Below, one piece after another: positions 52,246 to 60,019 of a stretch of 64,000 nucleotides of DNA (the first letter of the stretch is position 1; each line of letters starts with the position of its first letter). The notes below the pieces were generated by a model. It saw only the letters and a program-made list of their open reading frames with translations. It was not told the DNA's origin and did no database searches. Source of the DNA: an uncultured Ruthenibacterium sp. (GTDB taxonomy: Bacteria; Bacillota; Clostridia; Oscillospirales; Ruminococcaceae); assembly GCA_944386555.1 (NCBI GenBank), contig CALXBN010000018.1, forward strand, positions 1 to 64,000, written 5' to 3'. A program made the position numbers and the translations under genes.

Positions 52246-52916
52246 GCGGGAAGCTCCAATCGGTAGCCCTGGCCGCGCACAGTAGCCAGCTTGAGATCAG
52301 ACCCAACGGCGGACAAGCGGCGGCGCACGAAGTGAATGTAGCTGTCCAGGCTGCTGTCCTCGACCTCCGCCTCGGCGCCCCACACGCATCCCAGCAGAAC
52401 AGGCCTTGCAACAAGCTGCCCTGGACGGCGGGCCAGGGCTTCCAGCAGGCTGCACTCCCGTTTGGTCAGCTGTTCGCTGCCGCCGGGGCCGGACAGTGTC
52501 ATCTGCATCAGATCCAGCGCGGTGTTCCCCAGCCGAAGTTCTTTTGACGCAACGGCGGCAGGACGCCGTGCCAGCGCCCGGATCCTGGCCAGCAGTTCAC
52601 GCATGTCAAACGGCTTGGCCAAATAATCGTCGGCGCCGGCTTCCAGACCGTCCACTCGATCGCCCACGCGGGAAAGGGCCGTCAGCATCAGTACCGGTGT
52701 GGTGATGCCTTCGGCACGGGCCTGCTGCAGAACAGTCAGCCCATCCAGGCCGGGCAGCATCCTGTCCAGGCAGCACATGTCGTAAATACCCTGACGCAGA
52801 AAGAGCAAAGCCTCCTCGCCGTTGCAGCACAGGTCGGTTCCTACGCCGTTTTTCAGCAAATAGGCCTGTATGGCTGCGCACAATTCTTCATTGTCTTCAA
52901 TCAGCAAAATCCGCAT
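52242..52916 (-). CDS. OmpR/PhoB-family response regulator
   Basis: A 224-residue regulator. The receiver domain has the acidic pair IEDNE, phospho-acceptor D51 (CLDRMLPGLDGL) and LAKPFD. The winged-helix output domain (about 125-224) ends RRRLSAVGSDLKLATVRGQGYRLE. I chose ATG 52916, which has GCGAGG 9 nt upstream; ATG 52925 has the same site touching it. OmpR-type regulators bind tandem sites spaced about 11 bp; such repeats lie in its own promoter and in two transporter promoters. Confidence 0.95.
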   Translation of the reverse strand: MRILLIEDNEELCAAIQAYLLKNGVGTDLCCNGEEALLFLRQGIYDMCCLDRMLPGLDGLTVLQQARAEGITTPVLMLTALSRVGDRVDGLEAGADDYLAKPFDMRELLARIRALARRPAAVASKELRLGNTALDLMQMTLSGPGGSEQLTKRECSLLEALARRPGQLVARPVLLGCVWGAEAEVEDSSLDSYIHFVRRRLSAVGSDLKLATVRGQGYRLELPA

Positions 52917-52963
52917 GGGGGTCATCCTCGCTTTCCGGTTCGTTACAATATCAGTACGAGATC

Positions 52964-52996
52964 AGTATACCATGCATTTCTTAAATCAGTCTTAAA
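52964..52996 (-). promoter_or_regulatory. Two-component promoter with tandem response-regulator boxes
   Basis: On the minus strand two TTTAAGA boxes (52996-52990 and 52985-52979) repeat at 11 bp, followed after 9 nt by TATACT (52969-52964). No -35 consensus exists at the proper distance. The repeat lies where an activator would contact RNA polymerase. Confidence 0.7.
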
Positions 52997-53010
52997 TTCT
53001 TCAGCTTTTC

Positions 53011-53043
53011 TTCCAGGCTTTTTTAAGAATCGGGCGGTAGAAT
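53011..53043 (+). promoter_or_regulatory. Solute-binding protein promoter with response-regulator boxes
   Basis: TTCCAGG (53011-53017) and TTTAAGA (53022-53028) repeat at 11 bp, then 9 nt, then TAGAAT (53038-53043). No -35 consensus. Same architecture as at 52964-52996 and 55479-55511. Confidence 0.7.
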
Positions 53044-53094
53044 AAAGACAGATCAGGGCCGCTGGTGCCCGTACGGAAAGAGAGGAAAGATACA

Positions 53095-55440
53095 ATGAAG
53101 CGGATCGTTTCAGCGCTGTTGGCGGGTGTGATAGCACTGGGCCTGGCATCCTGCGGCGGGCAGACCGCATCGTCCGCCGCTGCCGGGACCGGTTCGGCGG
53201 CATCCGGCCAGACGGCGGGAGCAGGCGGCGTTATGGGCCGGTGGGTACAGCAGGAAGTGTTGACTGCAGAGGGGATGTATCCCTCCGATGTGTATCAGAC
53301 GGCGGATGGTGCCGTGCACGTGTGGATGTGCGAGACCGGGGAAGCAGGCAACGTCTTTCATCGGTACACCGCTGTGGACGGCGTGAACTTCACCGAGGAT
53401 GCACCCTCCTGGCTGGCGGCGCTGCCGGCGGGTTCGGTGAGCCTTACGGTACTGGGAAACGGCGACGTTCTGGCCACCCAGCTGACGCCAATGGGCGAGG
53501 CCGATGTGAAAGCAGAGTATTTTTACTGCGCCGAAGGCGCCCAGCCCCAGCCGGTAGACTGGGGCCTGCCCGAGGGCATGGTGCTGCTGAGCGCGGATCC
53601 CATCGGCCTGTCCAGCGTGGTGGTTGCCTATTCGCCTCCGATGGAGGGAGTGGAGCGCACCTACCAGAGCGGAAATTCAAGCCAGGCCGAAGGCTTCATA
53701 CTGGATCTGGCCACCGGCCAGAAAGGGGCCCAGGTGGACTTCACTTTTGCTCATCAGTCTTCCAATTCCAGCAATGGCAGCCCCTTTGCATCACAGGCCA
53801 ACACCGGGGACAGCATGATGTATCTGACCAGTGCGGCTGACGGTGTCAGTTTGTATGAGTTGGGAATGGATGGCCGAAGCACATTGCTGACGGGCGGTTC
53901 CGATGTGCTGCAGATGGGAAGTGCGTCTGCTGCAGACAGCGAAAAGAACTATTACCAGTTGGATACCGTAGGCATTACCCGCCTGGCCTACGGCGGAAGC
54001 CTCAATGAGCGAGTGGTGGAGAACCGCGCTTTTGCCTATGCGCAGCCGGATATCTACCCCTATGGGCTGCTGGCGGCCCAGGACGGCAGCTTTTATATGT
54101 GTGCCCTGGAGGCATCCAACGAGTACAACATCACCGTGCCGCTGTACCGGTATGTGTTCGATGAGACACTGCCCACTCAATCCACCGAGAGCCTGACGGT
54201 GTGGAGCCTCAACCGCAGCGACACCGTCACTGCGGCCATCGCTGAATTTGCGAAGACCAATCCGGAAATTGGGGTGGAGTATACGGTGGCCGTTGAGGCG
54301 AATCCGAATCTGAGTACTGCTGATATTTTGTCCACGCTGGCGGCGGAACTGCTGGCCGGCGGCGGGCCGGATGTGATCCTCTGTGACGGCTTCGACTGCG
54401 AGCCCTATGTGAAGCAGGGCATCTTTGCCGATCTCTCGGATGTACTGAACCGGGCAGATTTCAAGGAAAACCTGGTAAGCAGCTTTTTTACTGATGAGGG
54501 CGTTTTTGTATTGCCCATGCGCTGGAAGCTGCCGGTGATCTTCGGCCTGCCCGAGGAGGTGTCGGCCCTTACCAGCTTGGAGGCTGTGCAGGAGGATATC
54601 CTGTCTGCACCGGTGCCGCCCTCGGGCGAAACGCTGCAGGAGGATGCCTACGCCTGGAAAGAGCCGGGCCAGCAGCCGGCGATGATCTTCACCGGTGCCG
54701 ATAATTTGATGGATTTTGTGCTGGGTTCTTCTTTGCCCGCCATTGTAACGGCGGAAGGTGTGAATGAGGACAATTTGCGTACAGCCTATTCCTTTATTCA
54801 GGCGGTGGGCCGGTACTGTCAGCTGCCCGCCGCCACCCAGGGCGGAGGGGGTGCGGCCAGCACAGGCGCCGGCGGGCAGCCGTTCATCCTGAGCGACAAT
54901 GCCTACTTCCGCGCCATGGTGGGCAATGTGCGCTACGGCTGGGCTGATGCCATCAGCCCCGGGATGCTCAGTGATGCGCTGGCCGCTCCGGCGGGAGATA
55001 TTCTCAGCGGGCAAAACCCGGGGAAAACCCCGGTCAGCGCCGTGGTGCGCCCGGGCCTGTGTCCGGGAGCGTTCACACCGGTGTGCCTGACAGCCGTCAA
55101 TGCCTCCAGCAGCAAGCTGGAAACGGCAAAGTCCTTTGTTCAGACGATGGCCGGCAAAACGGTACAGGACAACAATTTCAGTGAAGGCATGGCTGTGCGC
55201 ACCGAAAGCCTGCAGGCGGCTATCGAAGCGGCCCGGGCGGACGGGGAGATGATGGAATACTTTACCGGCGATATACAGGCTGTTTTGGACAGCGCCCAAA
55301 CGCCTGTTGTCGTAGATGCTGCTTTGCGGGAGATCCTTCTGCCTCACGCCCAAAACCTGACGGACGGTTCTGAAAGTGTGGAGGACGCTGTACAGGGCAC
55401 CGTCAACGATTTGTCTATCTATTTGGCGGAACGCCGGTAA
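53095..55440 (+). CDS. Large ABC solute-binding lipoprotein with an added N-terminal domain
   Basis: A 781-residue lipoprotein (lipobox LASC, Cys at about residue 19). A Gly/Ala/Ser linker is followed by a beta-rich region of about 300 residues (about 45-360), possibly a propeller-like sensor domain. From about 365 an extracellular solute-binding protein family 1 domain begins with ESLTVWSLNRSDTVTAAIAEFAKTNPEIGVEY and continues with LLAGGGPDVILCDG. Typical family 1 binding proteins have about 420 residues, so this is a fusion. GAGAGGAAAG precedes ATG 53095. A terminator and a second promoter separate it from the permeases. The ligand is unknown. Confidence 0.88.
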   Translation: MKRIVSALLAGVIALGLASCGGQTASSAAAGTGSAASGQTAGAGGVMGRWVQQEVLTAEGMYPSDVYQTADGAVHVWMCETGEAGNVFHRYTAVDGVNFTEDAPSWLAALPAGSVSLTVLGNGDVLATQLTPMGEADVKAEYFYCAEGAQPQPVDWGLPEGMVLLSADPIGLSSVVVAYSPPMEGVERTYQSGNSSQAEGFILDLATGQKGAQVDFTFAHQSSNSSNGSPFASQANTGDSMMYLTSAADGVSLYELGMDGRSTLLTGGSDVLQMGSASAADSEKNYYQLDTVGITRLAYGGSLNERVVENRAFAYAQPDIYPYGLLAAQDGSFYMCALEASNEYNITVPLYRYVFDETLPTQSTESLTVWSLNRSDTVTAAIAEFAKTNPEIGVEYTVAVEANPNLSTADILSTLAAELLAGGGPDVILCDGFDCEPYVKQGIFADLSDVLNRADFKENLVSSFFTDEGVFVLPMRWKLPVIFGLPEEVSALTSLEAVQEDILSAPVPPSGETLQEDAYAWKEPGQQPAMIFTGADNLMDFVLGSSLPAIVTAEGVNEDNLRTAYSFIQAVGRYCQLPAATQGGGGAASTGAGGQPFILSDNAYFRAMVGNVRYGWADAISPGMLSDALAAPAGDILSGQNPGKTPVSAVVRPGLCPGAFTPVCLTAVNASSSKLETAKSFVQTMAGKTVQDNNFSEGMAVRTESLQAAIEAARADGEMMEYFTGDIQAVLDSAQTPVVVDAALREILLPHAQNLTDGSESVEDAVQGTVNDLSIYLAERR

Positions 55441-55454
55441 CCGCCACGATACAG

Positions 55455-55481
55455 CGCCCCGGGGCATCCCCGGGGCGTTTT
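55455..55481 (+). terminator. Intrinsic terminator between binding protein and permeases
   Basis: CGCCCCGGGG (55455-55464) / CCCCGGGGCG (55468-55477) with CAT loop and TTTT. It would let the binding protein be made in excess over the permeases. Confidence 0.85.
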
Positions 55482-55511
55482 CAGGTTTTTTTAAGATAGT
55501 TTTGCTACAAT
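55479..55511 (+). promoter_or_regulatory. Permease-operon promoter with response-regulator boxes
   Basis: TTTCAGG (55479-55485) and TTTAAGA (55490-55496) repeat at 11 bp, then 9 nt, then TACAAT (55506-55511). The 15-nt core CAGGTTTTTTTAAGA differs by one base from CAGGCTTTTTTAAGA at 53014-53028. Confidence 0.7.
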
Positions 55512-55537
55512 GGCATCATGGGAAGGGAGGGGCTGCT

Positions 55538-56416
55538 ATGAAAAAAATGGCCGCAGGGCATTGTGTGAGGAAACCGCAAAGGGAATGGGCGGCCTACCTG
55601 TTCCTGTTGCCCAGTATGGCCGGGCTGATCGTGTTCCTGCTGGCGCCTTTCGCGGAGACAGTTCGGCGCAGCTTTACCAATGCGCTGGGGACCCAGTGGG
55701 TAGGGCTGTATAATTACCAGTCGGTTTTTCACAATGAGGCATTTCGTCTGGCGGCCGGCAATACGGCGCGGTTCCTGTGTGTTTGCGTACCGCTGCTTCT
55801 GGCTGTCAGCTTGATACTGGCTTTGGCGGTTCGGGCGCTCAAGCCGGGCGGGCGTGCCTTTAAGACGGCTTATCTGCTGCCTATGGCGGTGCCGGTGGCG
55901 TCCATCGCGCTGCTGTGGCAGGTGTTGTTCGCCGAAAAGGGCCTTGTCAACGGCCGGCTTGTATCCCTGGGGGTACAGCCGGTGGATTTCATGGGAACCG
56001 GTGCAGCCTTTTGGGTTCTGATCGGGACTTATCTGTGGAAGAACAGCGGGTACGACATGATCCTGTGGCTGGCGGGGCTGGACGGCATTCCGGACAGCCT
56101 GTATGAGGCCGCCCGTGTAGACGGCGCCGGGCGGCTGCAGTGCTTTTTCCATGTAACCCTGCCTCAGTTGGCCCCAACTTTGGGGCTGGTGTCGGTACTC
56201 AGCCTGCTGAATACCTTCAAAGTGTTCCGGGAGGCATATCTGGTGGCAGGCAGCTACCCCCATGAGAGCATTTACATGCTGCAGCACCTGTTCAACAATT
56301 GGTTTTTGTCCTTGGACATGGGCAGGCTGACGGCTGCGGCGGTGCTGGTAGCCCTGGTGCTGCTGGTTATTGTACTGCCGCTGCAGCGTGTGCTGAAAGG
56401 TGCGGAACAGCTATGA
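55538..56416 (+). CDS. ABC transporter permease, MalF/UgpA type
   Basis: A 292-residue inner-membrane permease with six hydrophobic segments. The cytoplasmic EAA loop is EAARVDGAGRLQCFFHVTLPQL (about residues 189-210), where the ATPase would dock. An N-terminal LFLLPSMAGLIVFLLAPF segment is typical of carbohydrate (CUT1) permeases. GGGAGGGG precedes ATG 55538. Overlaps the next gene by 4 nt (ATGA). Confidence 0.94.
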   Translation: MKKMAAGHCVRKPQREWAAYLFLLPSMAGLIVFLLAPFAETVRRSFTNALGTQWVGLYNYQSVFHNEAFRLAAGNTARFLCVCVPLLLAVSLILALAVRALKPGGRAFKTAYLLPMAVPVASIALLWQVLFAEKGLVNGRLVSLGVQPVDFMGTGAAFWVLIGTYLWKNSGYDMILWLAGLDGIPDSLYEAARVDGAGRLQCFFHVTLPQLAPTLGLVSVLSLLNTFKVFREAYLVAGSYPHESIYMLQHLFNNWFLSLDMGRLTAAAVLVALVLLVIVLPLQRVLKGAEQL

Positions 56417-57267
56417 ACCGAAAAAAACATTGGTGGCTGAAAACCGCGCTGTGTGTGCCCGCCGTACTTGTGTGGGGCGTTCTGTGGTGCATGGCATCCG
56501 GCGCGCTGACGGGCCAGGCAGAACTGGCGGATGCACTGGGGCCCGCATTGGGCCTTCCAGGCAGTGAATCATATGCCCGATGGCCACTGCTGCCGGATGC
56601 ACCTACGCTGCAGCCGATGGCAGAGTTGACACTGGATACACCGCAGTTTTTTGCAATGTTCTGGAACACCTGTCGGCTGGCTTTTCCACAGGTGCTGGGC
56701 CAGATTCTGGTGGGCGCACCTGCGGCCTGGGCCTTTTCCAGGCTGCGTTTTCCGGGACGCCGAATGCTGTTTGGCCTTTATATTGTGCTGATGCTTCTGC
56801 CGTTTCAGGTGACGATGGTGCCCAATTATATTGTGCTGGATGCCCTGGGGCTGATGGATACGGTGTGGGCAGTCATCCTTCCCGGCGTGTTTTCTGCTTT
56901 CCCGGTGTTTATTATGGCGAAAGGGTTTGATGCCGTCCCGCACAGCCTGCTGGAAGCGGCCGCACTGGACGGTGCCGGCCCGCTGCAGACATTTGTGCGG
57001 GTGGGTCTTCCGCTGGGGATTCCGGGAATCCTATCCGCTTCGGTGCTGGGATTTATCGAGGCATGGAATGCCATTGAACAGCCCATGACCTTCCTGAAAA
57101 CACCTTCGCTGTGGCCCCTTTCGCTTTATTTGCCGCAGATCTCTTCTTCGGCGCTGGCGCTGGCTATGGCGGCCAGTTTGGTAATGCTGGCCCCGGCGGT
57201 ACTGATTTTCCTGTTCGGGCAAAAATATCTGGAGCTGGGCATTCAGGCCAGCGGCCTTAAGGAGTGA
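56413..57267 (+). CDS. ABC transporter permease, MalG/UgpE type
   Basis: A 284-residue partner permease. The EAA loop reads LLEAAALDGAGPLQTFVRVGLPLGIPG, and the membrane segments VLMLLPFQVTMVPNYIVL and WAVILPGVFSAFPVFIMAKGF match CUT1 second permeases. The periplasmic loop after the first segment (about 30-75) is longer than usual. Translation is coupled to the MalF-type gene. No MsmX-like ATPase gene is in the operon. Confidence 0.93.
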   Translation: MNRKKHWWLKTALCVPAVLVWGVLWCMASGALTGQAELADALGPALGLPGSESYARWPLLPDAPTLQPMAELTLDTPQFFAMFWNTCRLAFPQVLGQILVGAPAAWAFSRLRFPGRRMLFGLYIVLMLLPFQVTMVPNYIVLDALGLMDTVWAVILPGVFSAFPVFIMAKGFDAVPHSLLEAAALDGAGPLQTFVRVGLPLGIPGILSASVLGFIEAWNAIEQPMTFLKTPSLWPLSLYLPQISSSALALAMAASLVMLAPAVLIFLFGQKYLELGIQASGLKE

Positions 57268-57271
57268 CAAT

Positions 57272-58615
57272 ATGCGACCCATCCAAGTGCTGCGCGGCGC
57301 ACTGTGCACCTGCCGGGAAAAAATGAGAGGCGTGTACTTTTCTGATCAGGGGCAAAAGAGGGCCTTTGGGAACTTGATGCGCTTTTTTGCCGTGATGTTG
57401 GTGTTGACTTTGATTGCAAGGGGGACTGCGGGGGCCACTGTCCCTCAGGTAGATGCGGTGTACCCGGTTCGGGGCGAGATCCTGCAGCAGGTGACGCTGG
57501 AGGGGACAATCAGTGCGGCCGGACGTACACAGGTATCCTGTCCCGCAGGGCTGACGGTATCGGCGCTGCTGGTGCGTGCCGGCGAACAGGTGGCGGCCGG
57601 ACAGGAAATTGCCCGGTTTGATCCGGAAGAGGTTTCCATGGCGCTTCAGCGCGCCCAGGTGCAGGTACGGCAGCTTGATGCCCAGGCCGCCGGTGAATCG
57701 GCTGCCGTACAGCAGCCGGACGCCGGCACGGTGGGCAGTGCGCAGCTGGTGCTGGATGCCGCTTATCAGGATCTGGCTGCCGCCCAGGCCGCACTGGATG
57801 GCCTGACCGCGGATCCCAACGCCGATGCTGCGGCGGTGGAAGCGGCCCGTCAGGCACTGGATACAGCTACACGCGCGGCGCAAAGCGCTGAATATGCACG
57901 CAACAGTGCCCTTGCCAATTATCAACAGCAGCAGCAGCAAGCGGAACTGGCTGCCCGGAACAGTGAGGCCGCAGCCGCAGGCCTGGCACTGGACCGCCAG
58001 CAGGTCCAGGAGACCATTGCACAGCTTTCCGAGCTGCAGGCGGCGGGATGTGTGCTGACGGCGCCTGTGGAGGGCACACTGCTGAGCTGGAATTTGACGG
58101 AGGGAGCGGCAAGTACAGCCGCAGCATGCACAATAGCCAGCGGCGCCGACGGTTATGTGATGGAAGTGACGCTGGATGCCGATGCGGCCAAGCTGGCCAG
58201 CGTGGGTGCGCACGCACAGGTGCGGCAAGGAAACGTAGAAGGAGAAGCTGAGCTGACTTCCCTTTCCTCGGCAGATACCGAAGGGCGTGTAAACGCTCTT
58301 GTGCGGCTTCCTGCCGAACAGGCTTGGAAGGAAGGCAGGGCAACCGGTGTGATCACCCTGTCGCGTACACAGCATGAATTGTGCGTGCCTGCCTCGGCGG
58401 TGGGGCAGGACAACCAGGGCTATTTTGTCTACCAACTTCAGCAGCAGGAGACCGTCCTGGGCCAACAGACTGTGCTGGTGCGCACGACCGTGGCCGTGGA
58501 AGAACGAGGGACCGATCAGGTGGCTGTTTCCGGTGCGCTGAGTGCATCCAGCCAAGTGGTAACAGGTTCCTCCAAGCCCCTGTCCAACGGAGACCGGGTG
58601 AGGGTGCGCACATGA
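57272..58615 (+). CDS. HlyD/RND-type periplasmic adaptor-like protein
   Basis: A 447-residue membrane-fusion-protein homologue. One N-terminal membrane segment (about 37-55) precedes a biotinyl-lipoyl-like half (YPVRGEILQQVTLEGTISAAG...VRAGEQVAAGQEIARF). A Gln/Ala-rich coiled-coil hairpin (about 120-255) and the second lipoyl half (LTAPVEGTLLSWNLTEGA) follow, then beta-barrel and C-terminal domains. In Gram-positives such proteins pair with MacB-type ABC exporters. AAGGAG precedes ATG 57272, 4 bp after the permease stop. Finding it in an importer operon is unusual. Confidence 0.88.
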   Translation: MRPIQVLRGALCTCREKMRGVYFSDQGQKRAFGNLMRFFAVMLVLTLIARGTAGATVPQVDAVYPVRGEILQQVTLEGTISAAGRTQVSCPAGLTVSALLVRAGEQVAAGQEIARFDPEEVSMALQRAQVQVRQLDAQAAGESAAVQQPDAGTVGSAQLVLDAAYQDLAAAQAALDGLTADPNADAAAVEAARQALDTATRAAQSAEYARNSALANYQQQQQQAELAARNSEAAAAGLALDRQQVQETIAQLSELQAAGCVLTAPVEGTLLSWNLTEGAASTAAACTIASGADGYVMEVTLDADAAKLASVGAHAQVRQGNVEGEAELTSLSSADTEGRVNALVRLPAEQAWKEGRATGVITLSRTQHELCVPASAVGQDNQGYFVYQLQQQETVLGQQTVLVRTTVAVEERGTDQVAVSGALSASSQVVTGSSKPLSNGDRVRVRT

Positions 58616-59679
58616 ACGGCCGGTACTTACAGACAATCCGGCGAAAATCAGGCTGTATCCTGGCGGCACTGCTGTGCCTGGCAGGACTGCTATGGGCTTT
58701 TACGGCCAATGCCGCAGCCAAGCAGTGCTGGCCGTCTGTGGGCCTGCGTTACAACAGCGGCTTTTCGGCTGTCAGGCGGGAGAACGCCCGCACCTATGCT
58801 TCTGAACAGACCCAGGCGGGAGAAGAAGCACCGATGCTTACATTCTGGGATGAAGCACAGACCGAGCTTCGCGCCAACGGGCGCAGTTTGACGGCAACAA
58901 CCGTGTGGGTCGATGGAGATGCTGCGCTGGCCTATCCGGCGCGCTGCAGTGTCGGCGGGCTGCCAGGGGCGGGAGACCGGTACGGCTGTGCACTCAGTGA
59001 AACTGCTGCCTGGCAGCTGTTCTCGTCAGCCGATGTGGTCGGCCTTTCCGTTGAGCTGGCGGGCCGTATATATACTGTGCGCGGCCTGTTTGCAGGCGGA
59101 TATCCGCTGGCCGTCGCCGGTGCGGCCGATGAAATGGAATTGAGCAATATAGAGCTGTCCAGGTCCACATTGAGCGATCCCCGTCAGGCGGCTTTGGATT
59201 TTGTCCAGGCGGCGGGTCTGGGCTCGCCGGATCAGCTGTGCTGCGGATACAGTGCTGCAGCACTGGCTGCAGCCGGCTGCTGGCTGCCTGTTTTTTGGGT
59301 TGCGGTTTGGGCGATGGCTGCGCTTTGGCATATTGTCCGGATGTGGCAGCCGCTGTACCGCCAGCTGTTTATCTTTGCGGCAATGCTGGTATTTGCACTG
59401 TGCCTGCCTGCGCTGCTGGGCCTGCTGCCAGGCTGGGTGATACCGGCTCGCTGGAGCGATTTTTCCTTTTGGACAGATCTTGCTGCCGTGCTGGCCGAAA
59501 GGGGAAGAGAATGGCTTGCATTGCGGCCCTTTGCCAAAGATGTTGAAGGAAAATTGGCACTGCTGCAATGTGCCGGCGGAATTGCCATTTCATGCGGTGG
59601 AACGCTGTATCTGCGCAGACAGGTGATGTCATCCCATAAAAGATATGTGCTGCGCGATAAAACTGAAAAAAGTACTTGA
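58612..59679 (+). CDS. MacB/FtsX-like membrane protein, partner of the HlyD-like protein
   Basis: A 355-residue protein starting with ATG 58612 (ATGA overlap with the adaptor gene). One N-terminal membrane segment (about 14-35) leads to an extracytoplasmic region (about 36-210). That region resembles the MacB periplasmic core domain (ALSETAAWQLFSSADVVGLSVELAGRIYTVRGLF). Three more hydrophobic segments follow (about 220-240, 246-270, 310-340). MacB-type permeases have four membrane segments with this layout, but the FtsX core is poorly conserved here and the ATPase domain is missing. A remnant or accessory subunit is possible; function unknown. Confidence 0.72.
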   Translation: MNGRYLQTIRRKSGCILAALLCLAGLLWAFTANAAAKQCWPSVGLRYNSGFSAVRRENARTYASEQTQAGEEAPMLTFWDEAQTELRANGRSLTATTVWVDGDAALAYPARCSVGGLPGAGDRYGCALSETAAWQLFSSADVVGLSVELAGRIYTVRGLFAGGYPLAVAGAADEMELSNIELSRSTLSDPRQAALDFVQAAGLGSPDQLCCGYSAAALAAAGCWLPVFWVAVWAMAALWHIVRMWQPLYRQLFIFAAMLVFALCLPALLGLLPGWVIPARWSDFSFWTDLAAVLAERGREWLALRPFAKDVEGKLALLQCAGGIAISCGGTLYLRRQVMSSHKRYVLRDKTEKST

Positions 59680-59704
59680 CAAATCAGCCAGTGTTTGGTA
59701 TTAT
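59676..59704 (+). promoter_or_regulatory. tRNA-Ala promoter
   Basis: TTGACA (59676-59681), 17-bp spacer, TATTAT (59699-59704), overlapping the stop codon of the preceding gene. Confidence 0.8.
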
Positions 59705-59726
59705 ATTCAAGCGGCAAAAATCCCGT

Positions 59727-59802
<76 letters not shown>

Positions 59803-59806
59803 CAAG

Positions 59807-59835
59807 AACCTGCTTCAGTTTGAAGCAGGTTTTTC
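59807..59835 (+). terminator. Intrinsic terminator after tRNA-Ala
   Basis: AACCTGCTTCA (59807-59817) / TGAAGCAGGTT (59821-59831) and TTTT. Confidence 0.9.
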
Positions 59836-59915
59836 TTTTGTGCAGCGCTGCTAAATTTTTTTGTAAGGCTCGATGAGACGGATCGTCATGCGCTGTCAGG
59901 GATGGAAACGGCACA

Positions 59916-59953
59916 TAAAAAAGGCTCCTGCCAGATTCCTGGCAGGAGCCTTT
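59916..59953 (-). terminator. Terminator of the alpha-amylase gene (probably bidirectional)
   Basis: AAAGGCTCCTGCCAG / CTGGCAGGAGCCTTT stem with ATTC loop; on the minus strand it is followed by TTTTTTAT. Confidence 0.88.
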
Positions 59954-60019
59954 GTATTGCCGCCGGAGACGGAGATGTTTCCGGCGCGCAAAAGCAGGTG
60001 AGAGCACAATATGGAACGC

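Noticed and set aside
55376..55538. N-terminal extension of the MalF-type permease frame
   Set aside because: It would cross the terminator and promoter and overlap the binding-protein end; ATG 55538 has a strong ribosome site and starts a normal permease.
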